A DNA stretch of 64,000 nt from Actinomycetota bacterium (GTDB taxonomy: Bacteria; Actinomycetota; Geothermincolia; Fen-727; Anoxymicrobiaceae). Made by a program: the position numbers and the translations under genes. The stretch is taken from the NCBI GenBank assembly GCA_018831265.1, contig JAHJCO010000056.1:1-64000 (forward strand), written 5' to 3'. The notes beneath the pieces were generated by a model. The model was not told where the DNA came from and ran no database searches. It worked only from the letters and a program-made list of their open reading frames with translations. Shown in pieces: positions 42,438 to 51,628 of this stretch (position 1 is the stretch's first letter; each line of letters begins with the position of its first letter).

Positions 42438-42626
42438 GATACACCACGCTTCATCCCAACGGGGGATGGCGGACATCACCCGTTCGACCACACGAAACCG
42501 CGAATCCCCTACCCTTGGGCCCACCCGGGGACTACACCAGTTTCAGACTTGAGCCCGATACTCAAGAGCCGCCCATATCCCGAAGTAATAAGTAGGACGT
42601 AGGTCGGCTACCGGGCTGGGTGGCAG

Positions 42627-42881
42627 ATGAGTATAAGGGTAGTAGTACCTTCTCTATATGGATCGTCGGTCAAGCGCCTCGCGCTCATGGGGGCGCTTCT
42701 CCTGCTGGTGGCGCTCATGCTGGTCATGTCTGTCCAGGCGGTCATGGCCGAGGGGGCCGGTGTCACCATCTCCGTGCGAATCGCCCGCACCATCAGGGTG
42801 TCGAGCGGCATGGAGTCCCACTCCACCTCACCGGTGGTGGTCCAGAACCAGGGTCCGATAACCACCCTGGTCTCCCCCTAG
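42627..42881 (+). CDS. Small secreted protein of unknown function
   Basis: The 84-residue ORF has a clear Sec signal peptide (KRLALMGALLLLVALMLVM, cleavage near AVMA-EG) and a 42-residue mature part (GAGVTISVRIARTIRVSSG and then SPVVVQNQGPI) that looks like two beta strands. No ribosome site is obvious before ATG 42627. A strong terminator 120 bases downstream on the same strand supports real transcription. The 190-base leader (42438-42626) holds small hairpins at 42548-42566 and around 42600-42612 but nothing I can name. It could be a surface-layer or pilin-like fragment. Confidence 0.55.
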   Translation: MSIRVVVPSLYGSSVKRLALMGALLLLVALMLVMSVQAVMAEGAGVTISVRIARTIRVSSGMESHSTSPVVVQNQGPITTLVSP

Positions 42882-42945
42882 GGAACCCGGGGTACTCAGG
42901 GCGCCCGATGATGTTCTCAAGCTGTGGATGTAGGTCAAATCGAGC

Positions 42946-44406
42946 CTACCGTACGTCACGCGACCCGAGTGGAGGCGTGATAGACCTGGCTGGCTGGGTG
43001 GCGGGGGCCGCATCCGCGGCCCCCATCCCTTTTCGGTTCAACGCACGCATGGCCCCGAGCGCGCGCAGCGCCCTCTCGGGAGAGTGGTAGGCGGGAATGC
43101 CGTTGCCCTCCAGCGTGCGTTTCCACTCAGCGTACATCAACGCGTCGCCGCTCATGAGAACGGCCGCCAGAGGCTTTTCGGGGTGGGATTCGGCCAGCGG
43201 ACCGAACAGCTCCATCACGTCCAGCGACGACTCCGGTATCAGCGTGAAGATGGCGACGAGTGAATGGACATCGGGGTCGTCGGCGAGCGCGGAGGCCACC
43301 AGCCCGTAGGCCTCCTTCGGCCCCCTGGCCTCGATGGCCGCCCAGATGTCGGCCGGGTTCGACGCCGGGACCCAGTCCGGCAGCGCGCCCCTCATCGCCT
43401 CGACGGTGCGCGGTGCCGGCCGGGGGAACCGCAGGCCGTACCTGGACGCAGAGTCCGCCGCCAGCACGCAACCAAGCCCGGTTATCGAGACTATACCGAC
43501 CCCGTCACCCGCGGGCAACGGCTGCCACTCGAGCGCCTTGGCGCAGTCGAAGAGCTCCTCGAAGTCGGCGACCCTCCGCGCACCGCACTGCTCGATGAGG
43601 CCCGAGTAGACCTCGTCGCTCCCGGCAAGCGCCCCGGTGTGACTCGCTATCGCCTTCCTCCCGCCGGCGGTCCGCCCGCTCTTTAACACCAGTACGGGCT
43701 TTGCCCCGGCCGCGGCCCGCAGGGCTTCCGCGAAACGCCGGCCATTCGAGACCCCCTCGGTGTAGAAGCCGATCACGCGGGTGGTGTCGTCGGTGGCCAG
43801 GTACTCCAGCATATCGTTCTCGTCCAGGTCAGCCTTGTTCCCCAGGCACGCGATCTTGTTGATGCCGAACCGCTCGCTGGTCTGGATCCAGCGGGCGAAC
43901 CCCGATGCCAGCATCCCGGTCTGCCCGAACAGCGATACACCCCCCGGCCTCATGCGGTCAAGGGTCACGATGGGGGTAGCTATCCCACACCCGGTGCACA
44001 CTGTTCCTATGCTGTTGGGACCCATCACCCTTATCCCCGCCGCGCGGGCCGCTTCCATGACCTCCCTCTCCAGCTCGCGGCCCTCAGCACCTACGTCAGA
44101 GAACCCCGCCGCCGGGATGATCAGGCTCCGCACCCCGGCGTGTGCGCACTCGGTGATAAGGTCCAGGGTCTGCCGCCTGGGAAGCACTCCGATCGCCAGA
44201 TCCACCGGTCCGGGCACCTCGCCGATGGACGCGTACGATCTCAGGCCCAGTATCTCCTCGCACCCTGGGTTCACCGGGTAGATGTCTCCTCTGAACCCGA
44301 ACTCGAGGATGTTGCGTACTATGGTGTGGCCCGCCTTGCCGGGGGTTCGCGACGCACCGACCACCGCGACCGAGCCCGGGCAGAAGAACTTCTCGAGCGC
44401 GCTCAA
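42946..44406 (-). CDS. Acetate-CoA ligase (ADP-forming) alpha-type subunit
   Basis: The CoA-binding domain starts FFCPGSVAVVGASRTPGKAGH, and the phosphohistidine loop is in SHTGALAGSDEVY near residue 259. GPNSIGTVC and SLFGQTGMLASG mark the Rossmann and ligase-CoA domains. At 486 residues it is an alpha subunit; the ATP-grasp beta subunit is not fused and not in the window. The enzyme makes acetate and ATP from acetyl-CoA, ADP and phosphate. TTG at 44406 has GGAGGT nine bases upstream. It follows the AMP-forming synthetase by 143 bases on the same strand. Its last codons overlap a terminator for the opposite strand. Confidence 0.85.
   Translation of the reverse strand: MSALEKFFCPGSVAVVGASRTPGKAGHTIVRNILEFGFRGDIYPVNPGCEEILGLRSYASIGEVPGPVDLAIGVLPRRQTLDLITECAHAGVRSLIIPAAGFSDVGAEGRELEREVMEAARAAGIRVMGPNSIGTVCTGCGIATPIVTLDRMRPGGVSLFGQTGMLASGFARWIQTSERFGINKIACLGNKADLDENDMLEYLATDDTTRVIGFYTEGVSNGRRFAEALRAAAGAKPVLVLKSGRTAGGRKAIASHTGALAGSDEVYSGLIEQCGARRVADFEELFDCAKALEWQPLPAGDGVGIVSITGLGCVLAADSASRYGLRFPRPAPRTVEAMRGALPDWVPASNPADIWAAIEARGPKEAYGLVASALADDPDVHSLVAIFTLIPESSLDVMELFGPLAESHPEKPLAAVLMSGDALMYAEWKRTLEGNGIPAYHSPERALRALGAMRALNRKGMGAADAAPATQPARSITPPLGSRDVR
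43003..43033 (+). terminator. Intrinsic terminator inside the 3' end of the opposing gene
   Basis: GGGGGCCGC (43003-43011), loop ATCC and GCGGCCCCC (43016-43024) form a nine-pair perfect stem followed by ATCCCTTTTC. It acts in the plus direction, after the small secreted gene, but lies within codons near the C-terminus of the convergent ligase gene. Confidence 0.75.
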
Positions 44407-44549
44407 GACCCACAGACCTCCTGACTCGCTGCGCCTTGCCGACGGCGTCAGACCGCCGCGGCGCCTGTATCATGTACAGGACACAGACCGCCGGGTTGAG
44501 GTCAGGCTGCGTGGCCGACCCGCCGACCGGCCTATCGGCGCGAAGGGGC

Positions 44550-46535
44550 TCAGCCCTTGTCCAGGAGCTCCTTCGAGCCGGCGATCAGCTGCTCTACCAC
44601 ACCGGGGTCTGCCAGGGTCTCCCTGTCCGCGAGCCGGTCGGTCTTCCCCTCGGCTATGTTCCTGAGGATCCCACGCATGACCTTCCCGCTCCGGGTCCTG
44701 GGGAGCGCCGCGGCGAGCTGGATCACGTCGGGCCTGGCGATCGGCCCTATCCTGTTGCCGACGTAGCGCAACAGGTCCGTCCTGACCTCGTCCGAGTCCA
44801 GCTTCTCATACTCTCCCTTGAGGATCACGAAGGCGTAGATACCCTGTCCCTTTACGGCGTGCGGCATGCCCACCACCGCGGCCTCACTTACGAACTGATG
44901 GCCCGCAAGGGCGCTCTCCACCTCGCAGGCACCTATGCGGAACCCGGAGGCGTTTATGACGTTGTCCACACGTCCCTGGAGCCAGTAGTAGCCGTCCGCG
45001 TCGACCCTGCAGCCGTCGCCGGTGAGGTAGGCGTCGGGAAACAGGGAGTAGTAGGTCTCCACGAACAGCTTGTGGTTGCCGTAGATGGTCCTCATCATGC
45101 CGGGCCAGGGCTGCTTGATGCAAAGGAAGCCGGACTCGTCGACATCGGCCTCGGTGCGGTCCTGGCGGAGTATGACGGGGACGACCCCGGGGAAAGGGAA
45201 GCCGGAGGACCCGGGCTTGGTGGGGGTCGCGCCCGCGAGCGGAGCGATGAGTATGCCGCCCGTCTCGGTCTGCCACCAGGTGTCCAGCACGGGGCACCTT
45301 CCCCCGCCTATGTTGTTGCGGTACCAGAGCCAGACATCCGGACTGACGGGCTCACCCACCGTGCCCAGCACCCTCAAGGACGAGAGGTCGCAGGTCGTGG
45401 TCCACTTGTCTCCGTGCTTCATCAGGGAGCGGATCACGGTGGGGGCCGTGTACAGCACGCTGACCCTGTACTTCTCGCATATCTGCCAGAAACGGTCGGG
45501 GTGGGGGTAGGTGGCGACCCCCTCGAACATCACCTGGGATGAGCCGTTGACCAGTGGGCCGTAAACGAGGTAGCTGTGGCCGGTCACCCAGCCGACATCC
45601 GCGGCACACCACCACACGTCCTCGTCATGGACGTCGAACACCCACCTGTGGGTGATGGACGCCTGCACCAGGTAGCCCCCCGTGGTGTGGAGGACGCCCA
45701 CCGGTCTGCCGGTGCTGCTGGCGGTGTAGAGGATGAACAAGGGGTCCTCTGCGTTCATCTCCTCGGGAGGGCAGTCGCCCTCGATGTCCTCGGCGGCCAG
45801 CTCCTCGTCCCACCAGTGGTCCCGGCCCTCCTTCATTTCGACCGCCACGCCCGCCCTCCTGACCACGAAGACGTTCTGGACGCCCGGGCAGTCCCGTAGT
45901 GCCCAGTCGGCATTCCTCATGAGAGGTATCACTTTGCCGCATCGGCGGCCGGCGTCGCAGCAGACCAGGGTGCGACTGCCACTGTCGAGGATCCTGTCGC
46001 GCAGGGCGCCCGACGAGAATCCGCCGAACACCACTACGTGGACGGCACCGATGCGGGCGCACGCGAGCATCGCGATAGGCAGCTCGGGTATCATCGGAAG
46101 GTAGATACAGACGCGATCCCCCTTCCCGACACCGTACTTCCTGAGCACGTTCGCGAACCTGCAGACCTCCTCGTGGAGCTGCCTGTAGGTCAGGGTCCTG
46201 CCCTCGCCGGGCTCGTCGGGGTCCCAGTGGATGGCGATCCTTTCCCCCCTGCCGGCGGCCAGGTGCCTGTCGAGGCAGTTGTAGGCCGCGTTCAGGACGC
46301 CGCCCTCGAACCACCTCGCCTCCTTCCTCTCCGGATCCCAGGAGAGGACGGTGTGCCACCTCCGGTACCAGTCGAGCTGCTGTTCGGCGACCTCCGCCCA
46401 GAAACCGTCCGGATCGTCCAGCGACCGCCTGTAGAGATCACGGTACTCCCCCATGCTCTTTACGTACGCGTTTCTGCTCAGCTCCTCCGGGGGGAGCAGC
46501 GCCCCGACAATACCTTCGCTCGCCTCCTGTGACAT
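44550..46535 (-). CDS. acsA: Acetyl-CoA synthetase, AMP-forming
   Basis: The enzyme activates acetate with ATP and CoA. The family landmarks are the N-terminal NAYVKSMGEYRDLYRRSL, VCIYLPMIPELPIAMLACARIGAVHVVVFGGFS, DVGWVTGHSYLVYGPL, DTWWQTETGG, YYWLQGRVDNVINASGFRIG and the lysine motif PRTRSGKVMRG, the site normally acetylated by AcuA. The ATP-binding loop is odd: YTASSTGRPVG instead of YTSGSTGKPKG. The length of about 661 residues is normal. ATG at 46535 has AGAGGGG just upstream; GTG at 46553 is an alternative. It precedes the ADP-forming ligase, giving two routes between acetate and acetyl-CoA. Confidence 0.92.
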   Translation of the reverse strand: MSQEASEGIVGALLPPEELSRNAYVKSMGEYRDLYRRSLDDPDGFWAEVAEQQLDWYRRWHTVLSWDPERKEARWFEGGVLNAAYNCLDRHLAAGRGERIAIHWDPDEPGEGRTLTYRQLHEEVCRFANVLRKYGVGKGDRVCIYLPMIPELPIAMLACARIGAVHVVVFGGFSSGALRDRILDSGSRTLVCCDAGRRCGKVIPLMRNADWALRDCPGVQNVFVVRRAGVAVEMKEGRDHWWDEELAAEDIEGDCPPEEMNAEDPLFILYTASSTGRPVGVLHTTGGYLVQASITHRWVFDVHDEDVWWCAADVGWVTGHSYLVYGPLVNGSSQVMFEGVATYPHPDRFWQICEKYRVSVLYTAPTVIRSLMKHGDKWTTTCDLSSLRVLGTVGEPVSPDVWLWYRNNIGGGRCPVLDTWWQTETGGILIAPLAGATPTKPGSSGFPFPGVVPVILRQDRTEADVDESGFLCIKQPWPGMMRTIYGNHKLFVETYYSLFPDAYLTGDGCRVDADGYYWLQGRVDNVINASGFRIGACEVESALAGHQFVSEAAVVGMPHAVKGQGIYAFVILKGEYEKLDSDEVRTDLLRYVGNRIGPIARPDVIQLAAALPRTRSGKVMRGILRNIAEGKTDRLADRETLADPGVVEQLIAGSKELLDKG

Positions 46536-46818
46536 CTCCCCTCTCTTCCACACCGACGAACCGGCTCATCGACGGTGCTCGCTCCGACCTACCCGACGCG
46601 TTGTCTCCCGGCCCAGTATGATGGTGGCCAATATCTTACCCGTTACAGCCGCCGGCATGCCAAGCATTTCTTCCGGATCGCCCACGCGGCCCCGCCGGCC
46701 CGTGGGTCCGGTGGCCACAACACCCGCGTGGCGCCGGAGGCCCTTGGTGCACCCAGTCATTTCCTTCATAATTAGAGAGACGGACGGCCCGGTAACAGCC
46801 CGCCGGCGGGATGATTCG

Positions 46819-49401
46819 ATGGAAAAGAAACTGAAAATTCTCATGCTCGACGCCAACCCGGCGGATGCCGGGGCGGTCGAGGCCGAGCTGGTCAAGGCCG
46901 GGATCTCTTTCTCCTCACGAAGGGTCGAGACCAAGAACGAGTTCGAGTCCGCGCTGTCCGGCTTCGAGCCCGACCTCGTACTCTCAGACTACTGGCTGCC
47001 CACCTTCGACGGAGTCAGTGCGCTCAACCTGGTCAAGCAGGTCGCGCCCGAGGTGCCCTTCATCTTCGTCTCGGGGGCGCTGGGTGAGGAGCTGGCGGTG
47101 GACGCCCTCACGGGGGGGGCGGCCGATTACGTTCTCAAGATAGGCCTCTCCAGGCTCGTCCCCGCAGTACGGCGCGCGCTCCGCGAGAGTGAGGAGCGCG
47201 CCGAGAGGGAGCGCCTCGAGCAGGATCGGGCCGAGAGTGAGGAGCGCATGCGGACGATCCTCGACTCGGTGCAGACCGGGGTGGTGATCGTCGACTGCGA
47301 AACCCAACAGATCATCGACGTGAACCCGGCCGCCGCGGGGATGATCGGTTACCCCGAGGAGCGGATGCGGGGCGAGCACTGCTCGCTCTTCTCGACCTGC
47401 GGCCGGAAGAAGAGGTGCCCCGCGCTGACCGGAGGACCGGACGGAGAGAGCGGCGAGAACGTGGTGATCACCGCCTCGGGGCGCCGGCTCCCGGTTCAGA
47501 GGACGGTCACCTCGGTGGTGCTGGGAGGCAGGCGGCATTTCCTGGAGAGCTTCGTGGACCTCTCGCCCAGCCGGCGGATGGAGGAGGCGCTGCGGGAGAG
47601 CGAGGAGGCGTTCCGCGCATTCCTCGGCGTGCCCATGGGGTCGGTGCTCATGCTCGACTCGGCCATGAAGATCCTTGCCATCAACGAGGTCGCGGCCCGC
47701 AGGCTCGGCCACAGCGTCGACGGGCTGGTGGGGTCCAAGCTCTCCGACGTCTTCCCCGCCGACCTGAGCAAGCGCATACGCGCGCGCGTGAAGGAGGTCG
47801 TCGACAGCGGCACTCCCGTCAACTACGAGGACCGGCACAAGGGCACCTTCACCGACACCTTCCTGTTCCCGGTCTTCGACTCGAAAGGAAAGGTCTCGCG
47901 GGTGGTGGTGTTCGCCCAGGATATCACCGAGCGGAAGAGCGTTGAGGAGGCTCAGAAGAAGGACCGCGACTTCATCGGCAAGGTCCTGAACACCGCGGGC
48001 GCCCTGGTGGTGGTGCGGGAGCGCCAGGGGCGCATCGTGCTCTTCAACAGGACGGCCGAGGAGACCACCGGCTACTCCTTCGAGGAGGTCGCCGGCCGGC
48101 ACGAGTGGGACGTCTTCCTCAAGGATCCCGGCGAGGCGAAGCAGAGCAGGGCCGCCTTCAAGAAGCTGCTCTCGGGCCAGGCACTGCCCGAGTACGAGGT
48201 CCACTGGACCACCAGGTCCGGATCCAGCCGCCTGCTGTCGGTGTCGAACGCCACGCTGCTGGACGCCTCCGGGCAGGCCGAATATGTCATCACCACGGGC
48301 ATCGACATCACCGACTCCCGCCGCGCGGAGGAGGCCCTGAAGTCGAGCGAGGAGAGGTACCGTACGGTCTTCGAGTCGACGGGCTCGGCCATGTGCATCG
48401 TCGAGAGCGACAGCGCCATCTCCTTCCTCAACCACGAGTTCGAGCGGATCTCCGGTTACAAGCCCGCCGAGGTGATCGGCAATAAGAAGTTCACCGACTT
48501 CCTGGCCGGGGAGCAGGTGGAGCTGTTCCGCGCACTACAGGAGGAGCTCGGGGCGTCGGAGGGCAAGGAGTCCGTCCACTTCGAGTGTGACTTCCAGGCA
48601 AGGGACCGGCCCCTCAAGATGCTGGGAAGCATAGGCCTGATGCCCGGTAGCGAGGCCAGCGCCGTCTCACTCATAGATGTGACCCAGGAGAAGCTCTTCG
48701 AGCAGGAGCTCAAGGAGCGGGCGGAGCGCCTGCGAGACTTCCTGGTGGTGGCCTCCCACGAGCTGCGGCACCCGGTCGCCATCGTGAAGGGATACGCCAA
48801 CACCCTGCTGGAGTACATCGATCGCATGTCCCCGGAGCTGATCCAGGAGATACTCCACGACGTGGACATCTCCACCGACCGGTTGACGCGATACGTGGAG
48901 CAGCTCATGGACGTCTCCAGGGTCGAGCAAGGCCGCCTGCAGGTCCAGCGCCAGGAGTCCGACATGGAAATGCTCATAAAGATGGCGGTGGAGGACATGA
49001 GGGTGATGGGGTTCTCGAACGAGTTCGGCGTGAGGCCTGCCGGGCCCTCCACCCCGGTGGAGATAGACCCCGAGAAGTTCCTCCAGCTGCTGGGTATCCT
49101 CCTGGACAACGCGGTGAAGTTCTCCCCGGAGGGGTCTCCCATTGAGATAGAGGTAGAACAGGACACGGACGAGGTCACAGTGTCGGTGCTGGACAGGGGC
49201 AGGGGTATCCCCGAGGAGGACAGGGCGCTGGTCTTCGACCGCTTCTATCAGGTGGAGGACGTGGCTCACCATTCCAAGCCGGGGATGGGCCTCGGGCTCT
49301 ACATCGCGAGCCGTATCGCGGAGGCCCACGGCGGCGCGATAGAGGTGCGCGGGCGAGAGGGTGGGGGCTCGGTGTTCAGGTTCACCCTGGGCACCGGTTG
49401 A
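46819..49401 (+). CDS. Receiver-PAS hybrid sensor histidine kinase
   Basis: The 860 residues begin with a receiver domain (KILMLDANPADAGAV; the phospho-Asp is in VLSDYWLP). About four PAS domains follow, at roughly 140-250, 265-375, 380-505 and 510-620. The kinase core comes last: H-box VASHELRHPVAIVKGYA, N-box LGILLDNAVKFSPEG, and G boxes DRGRGIPEEDRALVFDRFYQ and GMGLGLYIASRIAEAHGG. The first PAS domain has a C-x6-C-x5-C cluster (CSLFSTCGRKKRC) that might bind metal. There is no membrane segment, so it senses a cytoplasmic signal. ATG at 46819 gives a normal receiver start; the longer ORF is not credible. The next gene is a close relative. Confidence 0.9.
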   Translation: MEKKLKILMLDANPADAGAVEAELVKAGISFSSRRVETKNEFESALSGFEPDLVLSDYWLPTFDGVSALNLVKQVAPEVPFIFVSGALGEELAVDALTGGAADYVLKIGLSRLVPAVRRALRESEERAERERLEQDRAESEERMRTILDSVQTGVVIVDCETQQIIDVNPAAAGMIGYPEERMRGEHCSLFSTCGRKKRCPALTGGPDGESGENVVITASGRRLPVQRTVTSVVLGGRRHFLESFVDLSPSRRMEEALRESEEAFRAFLGVPMGSVLMLDSAMKILAINEVAARRLGHSVDGLVGSKLSDVFPADLSKRIRARVKEVVDSGTPVNYEDRHKGTFTDTFLFPVFDSKGKVSRVVVFAQDITERKSVEEAQKKDRDFIGKVLNTAGALVVVRERQGRIVLFNRTAEETTGYSFEEVAGRHEWDVFLKDPGEAKQSRAAFKKLLSGQALPEYEVHWTTRSGSSRLLSVSNATLLDASGQAEYVITTGIDITDSRRAEEALKSSEERYRTVFESTGSAMCIVESDSAISFLNHEFERISGYKPAEVIGNKKFTDFLAGEQVELFRALQEELGASEGKESVHFECDFQARDRPLKMLGSIGLMPGSEASAVSLIDVTQEKLFEQELKERAERLRDFLVVASHELRHPVAIVKGYANTLLEYIDRMSPELIQEILHDVDISTDRLTRYVEQLMDVSRVEQGRLQVQRQESDMEMLIKMAVEDMRVMGFSNEFGVRPAGPSTPVEIDPEKFLQLLGILLDNAVKFSPEGSPIEIEVEQDTDEVTVSVLDRGRGIPEEDRALVFDRFYQVEDVAHHSKPGMGLGLYIASRIAEAHGGAIEVRGREGGGSVFRFTLGTG

Positions 49402-49426
49402 GCCGCCTGGAGGCGGGGGGGAGGGC

Positions 49427-50965
49427 ATGGATGATGTCGAAGCGCTGAGGGTTCTGGTCGTCGAGGACGACACCGACCTCTCGCGCCAGATAACCAAGAT
49501 CCTCAAGCGCGCCTTCGACGTCGAGGTCGAGACGGCCGACACCTGCGCGGGTGCGAGACGCCTCCTTGCCTCACGCTCCTTCGACGTGGTCACCCTGGAC
49601 TACATGCTGCCCGACGGTCGCGGCCTGGAGCTGCTGGAGGAGTTCTTCGAGAAGGATACCCCTCCGTGGGCGATCATGGTCACCGGGCACGGAGACGAGG
49701 AGACCGCCGTTCGCTCTTTCCGCGAGAGTGCCTCTGGCTACGTGGTCAAGGACGCGCAGATGGGTCTCCGCCTGACCGAGGCGATGGAGAAGGCGCTGGC
49801 CGAGATCCGCCTGTCGCGCGCCCGTCGCGACCTGGAGTCGAGTGAGGCGCGCTTCCGCTCGCTCATCGAGAACGCCTCGGACATAATCACCGTACTCGAC
49901 GGGGACTGGACCGTGCTGTTCGCCAGCCCTTCCGCGGAGCGCCTGCTCGGCTACCCACCCTCGAAGCTCGAGGGATCCCGCTTCACGGACTATATCCACC
50001 CCCAGGACATCCCCGCCCTGGAGGATATGCTGCGCGAGGCCTCCTCGTCCGACGGAGCCACCATCATGGGCGAGTTCCGCTTCCGCCACCGCGACGGTCC
50101 CTGGCGGTACCTGGAGAGCCTGGGCCGCGCCCTGGGCGCCGACCGGTCGGTGGGAGCGCTCGTCCTCAACTCCCGCGACATGACCAGGCGCAGGCTTGTG
50201 GAGAGCGAGCTCGAGGAGTACCGCGAACACCTTGAGAGCCTGGTGGAGGAGCGCACCGCCGAGCTGCAGGAGCGCGCCGAGCAGCTCGCCGACTTCCTGA
50301 CGGTCGCTTCCCACGAGCTGCGCCATCCGCTCAGTGTGATCAAGGGCTACGCCACCCTCCTTGGGGCGTGCGTCGAGAAAGAGGACCTCTCGGGCGTGGG
50401 AGACATAGCCGGGCCCCTCAACACCGCGGTGAACCGCCTGACCGGGCACGTGGAGGAGCTGATGGAGGCAGGGCTGGTCGAGCAGGGCCGCTTCACCTTC
50501 GACAGGACCGTGGCCGACCTCGTCGGCGTCGTGTACCAGACCGTTGGCGAGATGCGGTTGCTGGCCCCCGACAGGGAGTTCCCCCTGCGCGCGCCCGGGT
50601 CGCTGGAGGCCGTGGTGGACCGCGCCCGATTCCGACAGCTCATGGTCATCCTGCTCAGCAATGCCTTGAAGTTCTCGCCTGCCGGGTCCGCGGTCGAGGT
50701 GTGCGTCTCCTCGGACGGCTCCAGGGTGACGGTCCAGGTCATGGACAGGGGCATCGGGGTGCCCGAGGAGGACCTCGAGCGGATCTTCGAGCGCTTCTAC
50801 CAGGTCGAGGACACGCTGCACCATTCCAGCGTCGGTCTGGGTCTCGGCCTGTACCTGGCCGGGGTGATCTGCGAGGCCCACGGGGGATCGGTCCGCTGCC
50901 TGCCGCGTGAGGGCGGCGGCTCGGTATTCGAGGTCGAACTCCCGGCCGGACCCCCGTCGGGATGA
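49427..50965 (+). CDS. Receiver-PAS hybrid sensor histidine kinase
   Basis: A receiver domain (VLVVEDDTDLSRQI, phospho-Asp in VVTLDYMLPDGRG, Lys in GYVVKDAQ) is followed by one PAS domain (SLIENASDIITVLDGDW), a coiled coil (LEEYREHLESLVEERTAELQERAEQL) and the kinase core with SHELRHPLSVIKGYA, VILLSNALKFSPAG and GLGLGLYLAGVICEAHGG. At 512 residues it is soluble. ATG at 49427 has a GGGGGGAGGG run upstream and follows the other kinase by 25 bases, so both are co-transcribed. The H-box and ATP-site wording are nearly the same in both, indicating duplication. Output regulators are not in the window. Confidence 0.9.
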   Translation: MDDVEALRVLVVEDDTDLSRQITKILKRAFDVEVETADTCAGARRLLASRSFDVVTLDYMLPDGRGLELLEEFFEKDTPPWAIMVTGHGDEETAVRSFRESASGYVVKDAQMGLRLTEAMEKALAEIRLSRARRDLESSEARFRSLIENASDIITVLDGDWTVLFASPSAERLLGYPPSKLEGSRFTDYIHPQDIPALEDMLREASSSDGATIMGEFRFRHRDGPWRYLESLGRALGADRSVGALVLNSRDMTRRRLVESELEEYREHLESLVEERTAELQERAEQLADFLTVASHELRHPLSVIKGYATLLGACVEKEDLSGVGDIAGPLNTAVNRLTGHVEELMEAGLVEQGRFTFDRTVADLVGVVYQTVGEMRLLAPDREFPLRAPGSLEAVVDRARFRQLMVILLSNALKFSPAGSAVEVCVSSDGSRVTVQVMDRGIGVPEEDLERIFERFYQVEDTLHHSSVGLGLGLYLAGVICEAHGGSVRCLPREGGGSVFEVELPAGPPSG

Positions 50966-51079
50966 TCACGGCCCAGGCCCCGGAGACACCCGTCGCCGGC
51001 AGGATTGATACGCCGGATATTGAATGTAGCAACCACCCGGCAACGTAGCGGGGTCCGCCCGGGAGGTGGTGGCCAGCTG

Positions 51080-51628
51080 TTGAAGGAGATCAGGATACAC
51101 GGCAGGGGAGGCCAGGGTAACGTGACCCTGGGGGAGTTCCTCGCGGAGGCCGCCTTCGCGGGAGGCCTGTACGCCCAGGCGTTCCCGATGTTCGGCTCGG
51201 AGAGGCACGGCGCCCCGGTAACCGCGTACGTGCGTATCAGCGACAGGCCCATCCGGCTCCGCAGCCAGGTGTACGAGCCCGACCACCTGATAGTCCAGGA
51301 CATGAGCCTCTTCGCCGGCAATGACCTGACCGGGGGGCTCAAGGAGGGGGCACTTGTGGTGGTGAACACCTCCGGCCCCGTGGGGGACCTCGGCATCGCG
51401 GAGGGATTCCGGGTGGTGGGAGTCCCTGCGACCGAGCTGGCGCTCGAGGTGGTGGGAAAGCCGATAATAAACACCATAATGGTAGGGGCGTTCGCTGGCG
51501 CCTCCGGCGAGATAGAGATGGACGCCCTCGAGAAGAGTGTCCGCGAGAGGTACCCGGGGGAGCTGGGAGAGCGGGAGATAGTCGCCATGAGGCGGGCCTT
51601 CGAGATGGTACAGGGCGCGGTGCGATGA
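51080..51628 (+). CDS. 2-oxoacid:ferredoxin oxidoreductase, gamma subunit (copy 1)
   Basis: Opens EIRIHGRGGQGNVTLGEFLAEAA, the gamma-subunit signature, and continues QAFPMFGSERHGAPVTAYVRIS and the C-terminal NTIMVGAFAGASGEI. The complex oxidises a 2-oxoacid and CoA to acyl-CoA, CO2 and reduced ferredoxin. TTG at 51080 follows GGGAGGTGG by 12 bases, a little long. It overlaps the delta gene by four bases. It is first of the gamma-delta-alpha-beta operon that runs to 54069, and it lies 114 bases after the second histidine kinase. Confidence 0.92.
   Translation: MKEIRIHGRGGQGNVTLGEFLAEAAFAGGLYAQAFPMFGSERHGAPVTAYVRISDRPIRLRSQVYEPDHLIVQDMSLFAGNDLTGGLKEGALVVVNTSGPVGDLGIAEGFRVVGVPATELALEVVGKPIINTIMVGAFAGASGEIEMDALEKSVRERYPGELGEREIVAMRRAFEMVQGAVR

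Noticed and set aside
42438..42626. Cyclic-di-GMP (GEMM) riboswitch before the small secreted gene
   Set aside because: GGCTACCGGGCTGGG recalls the 3' part of GEMM, but the conserved GGGCAAACC and GGACGCAAAG segments are missing.
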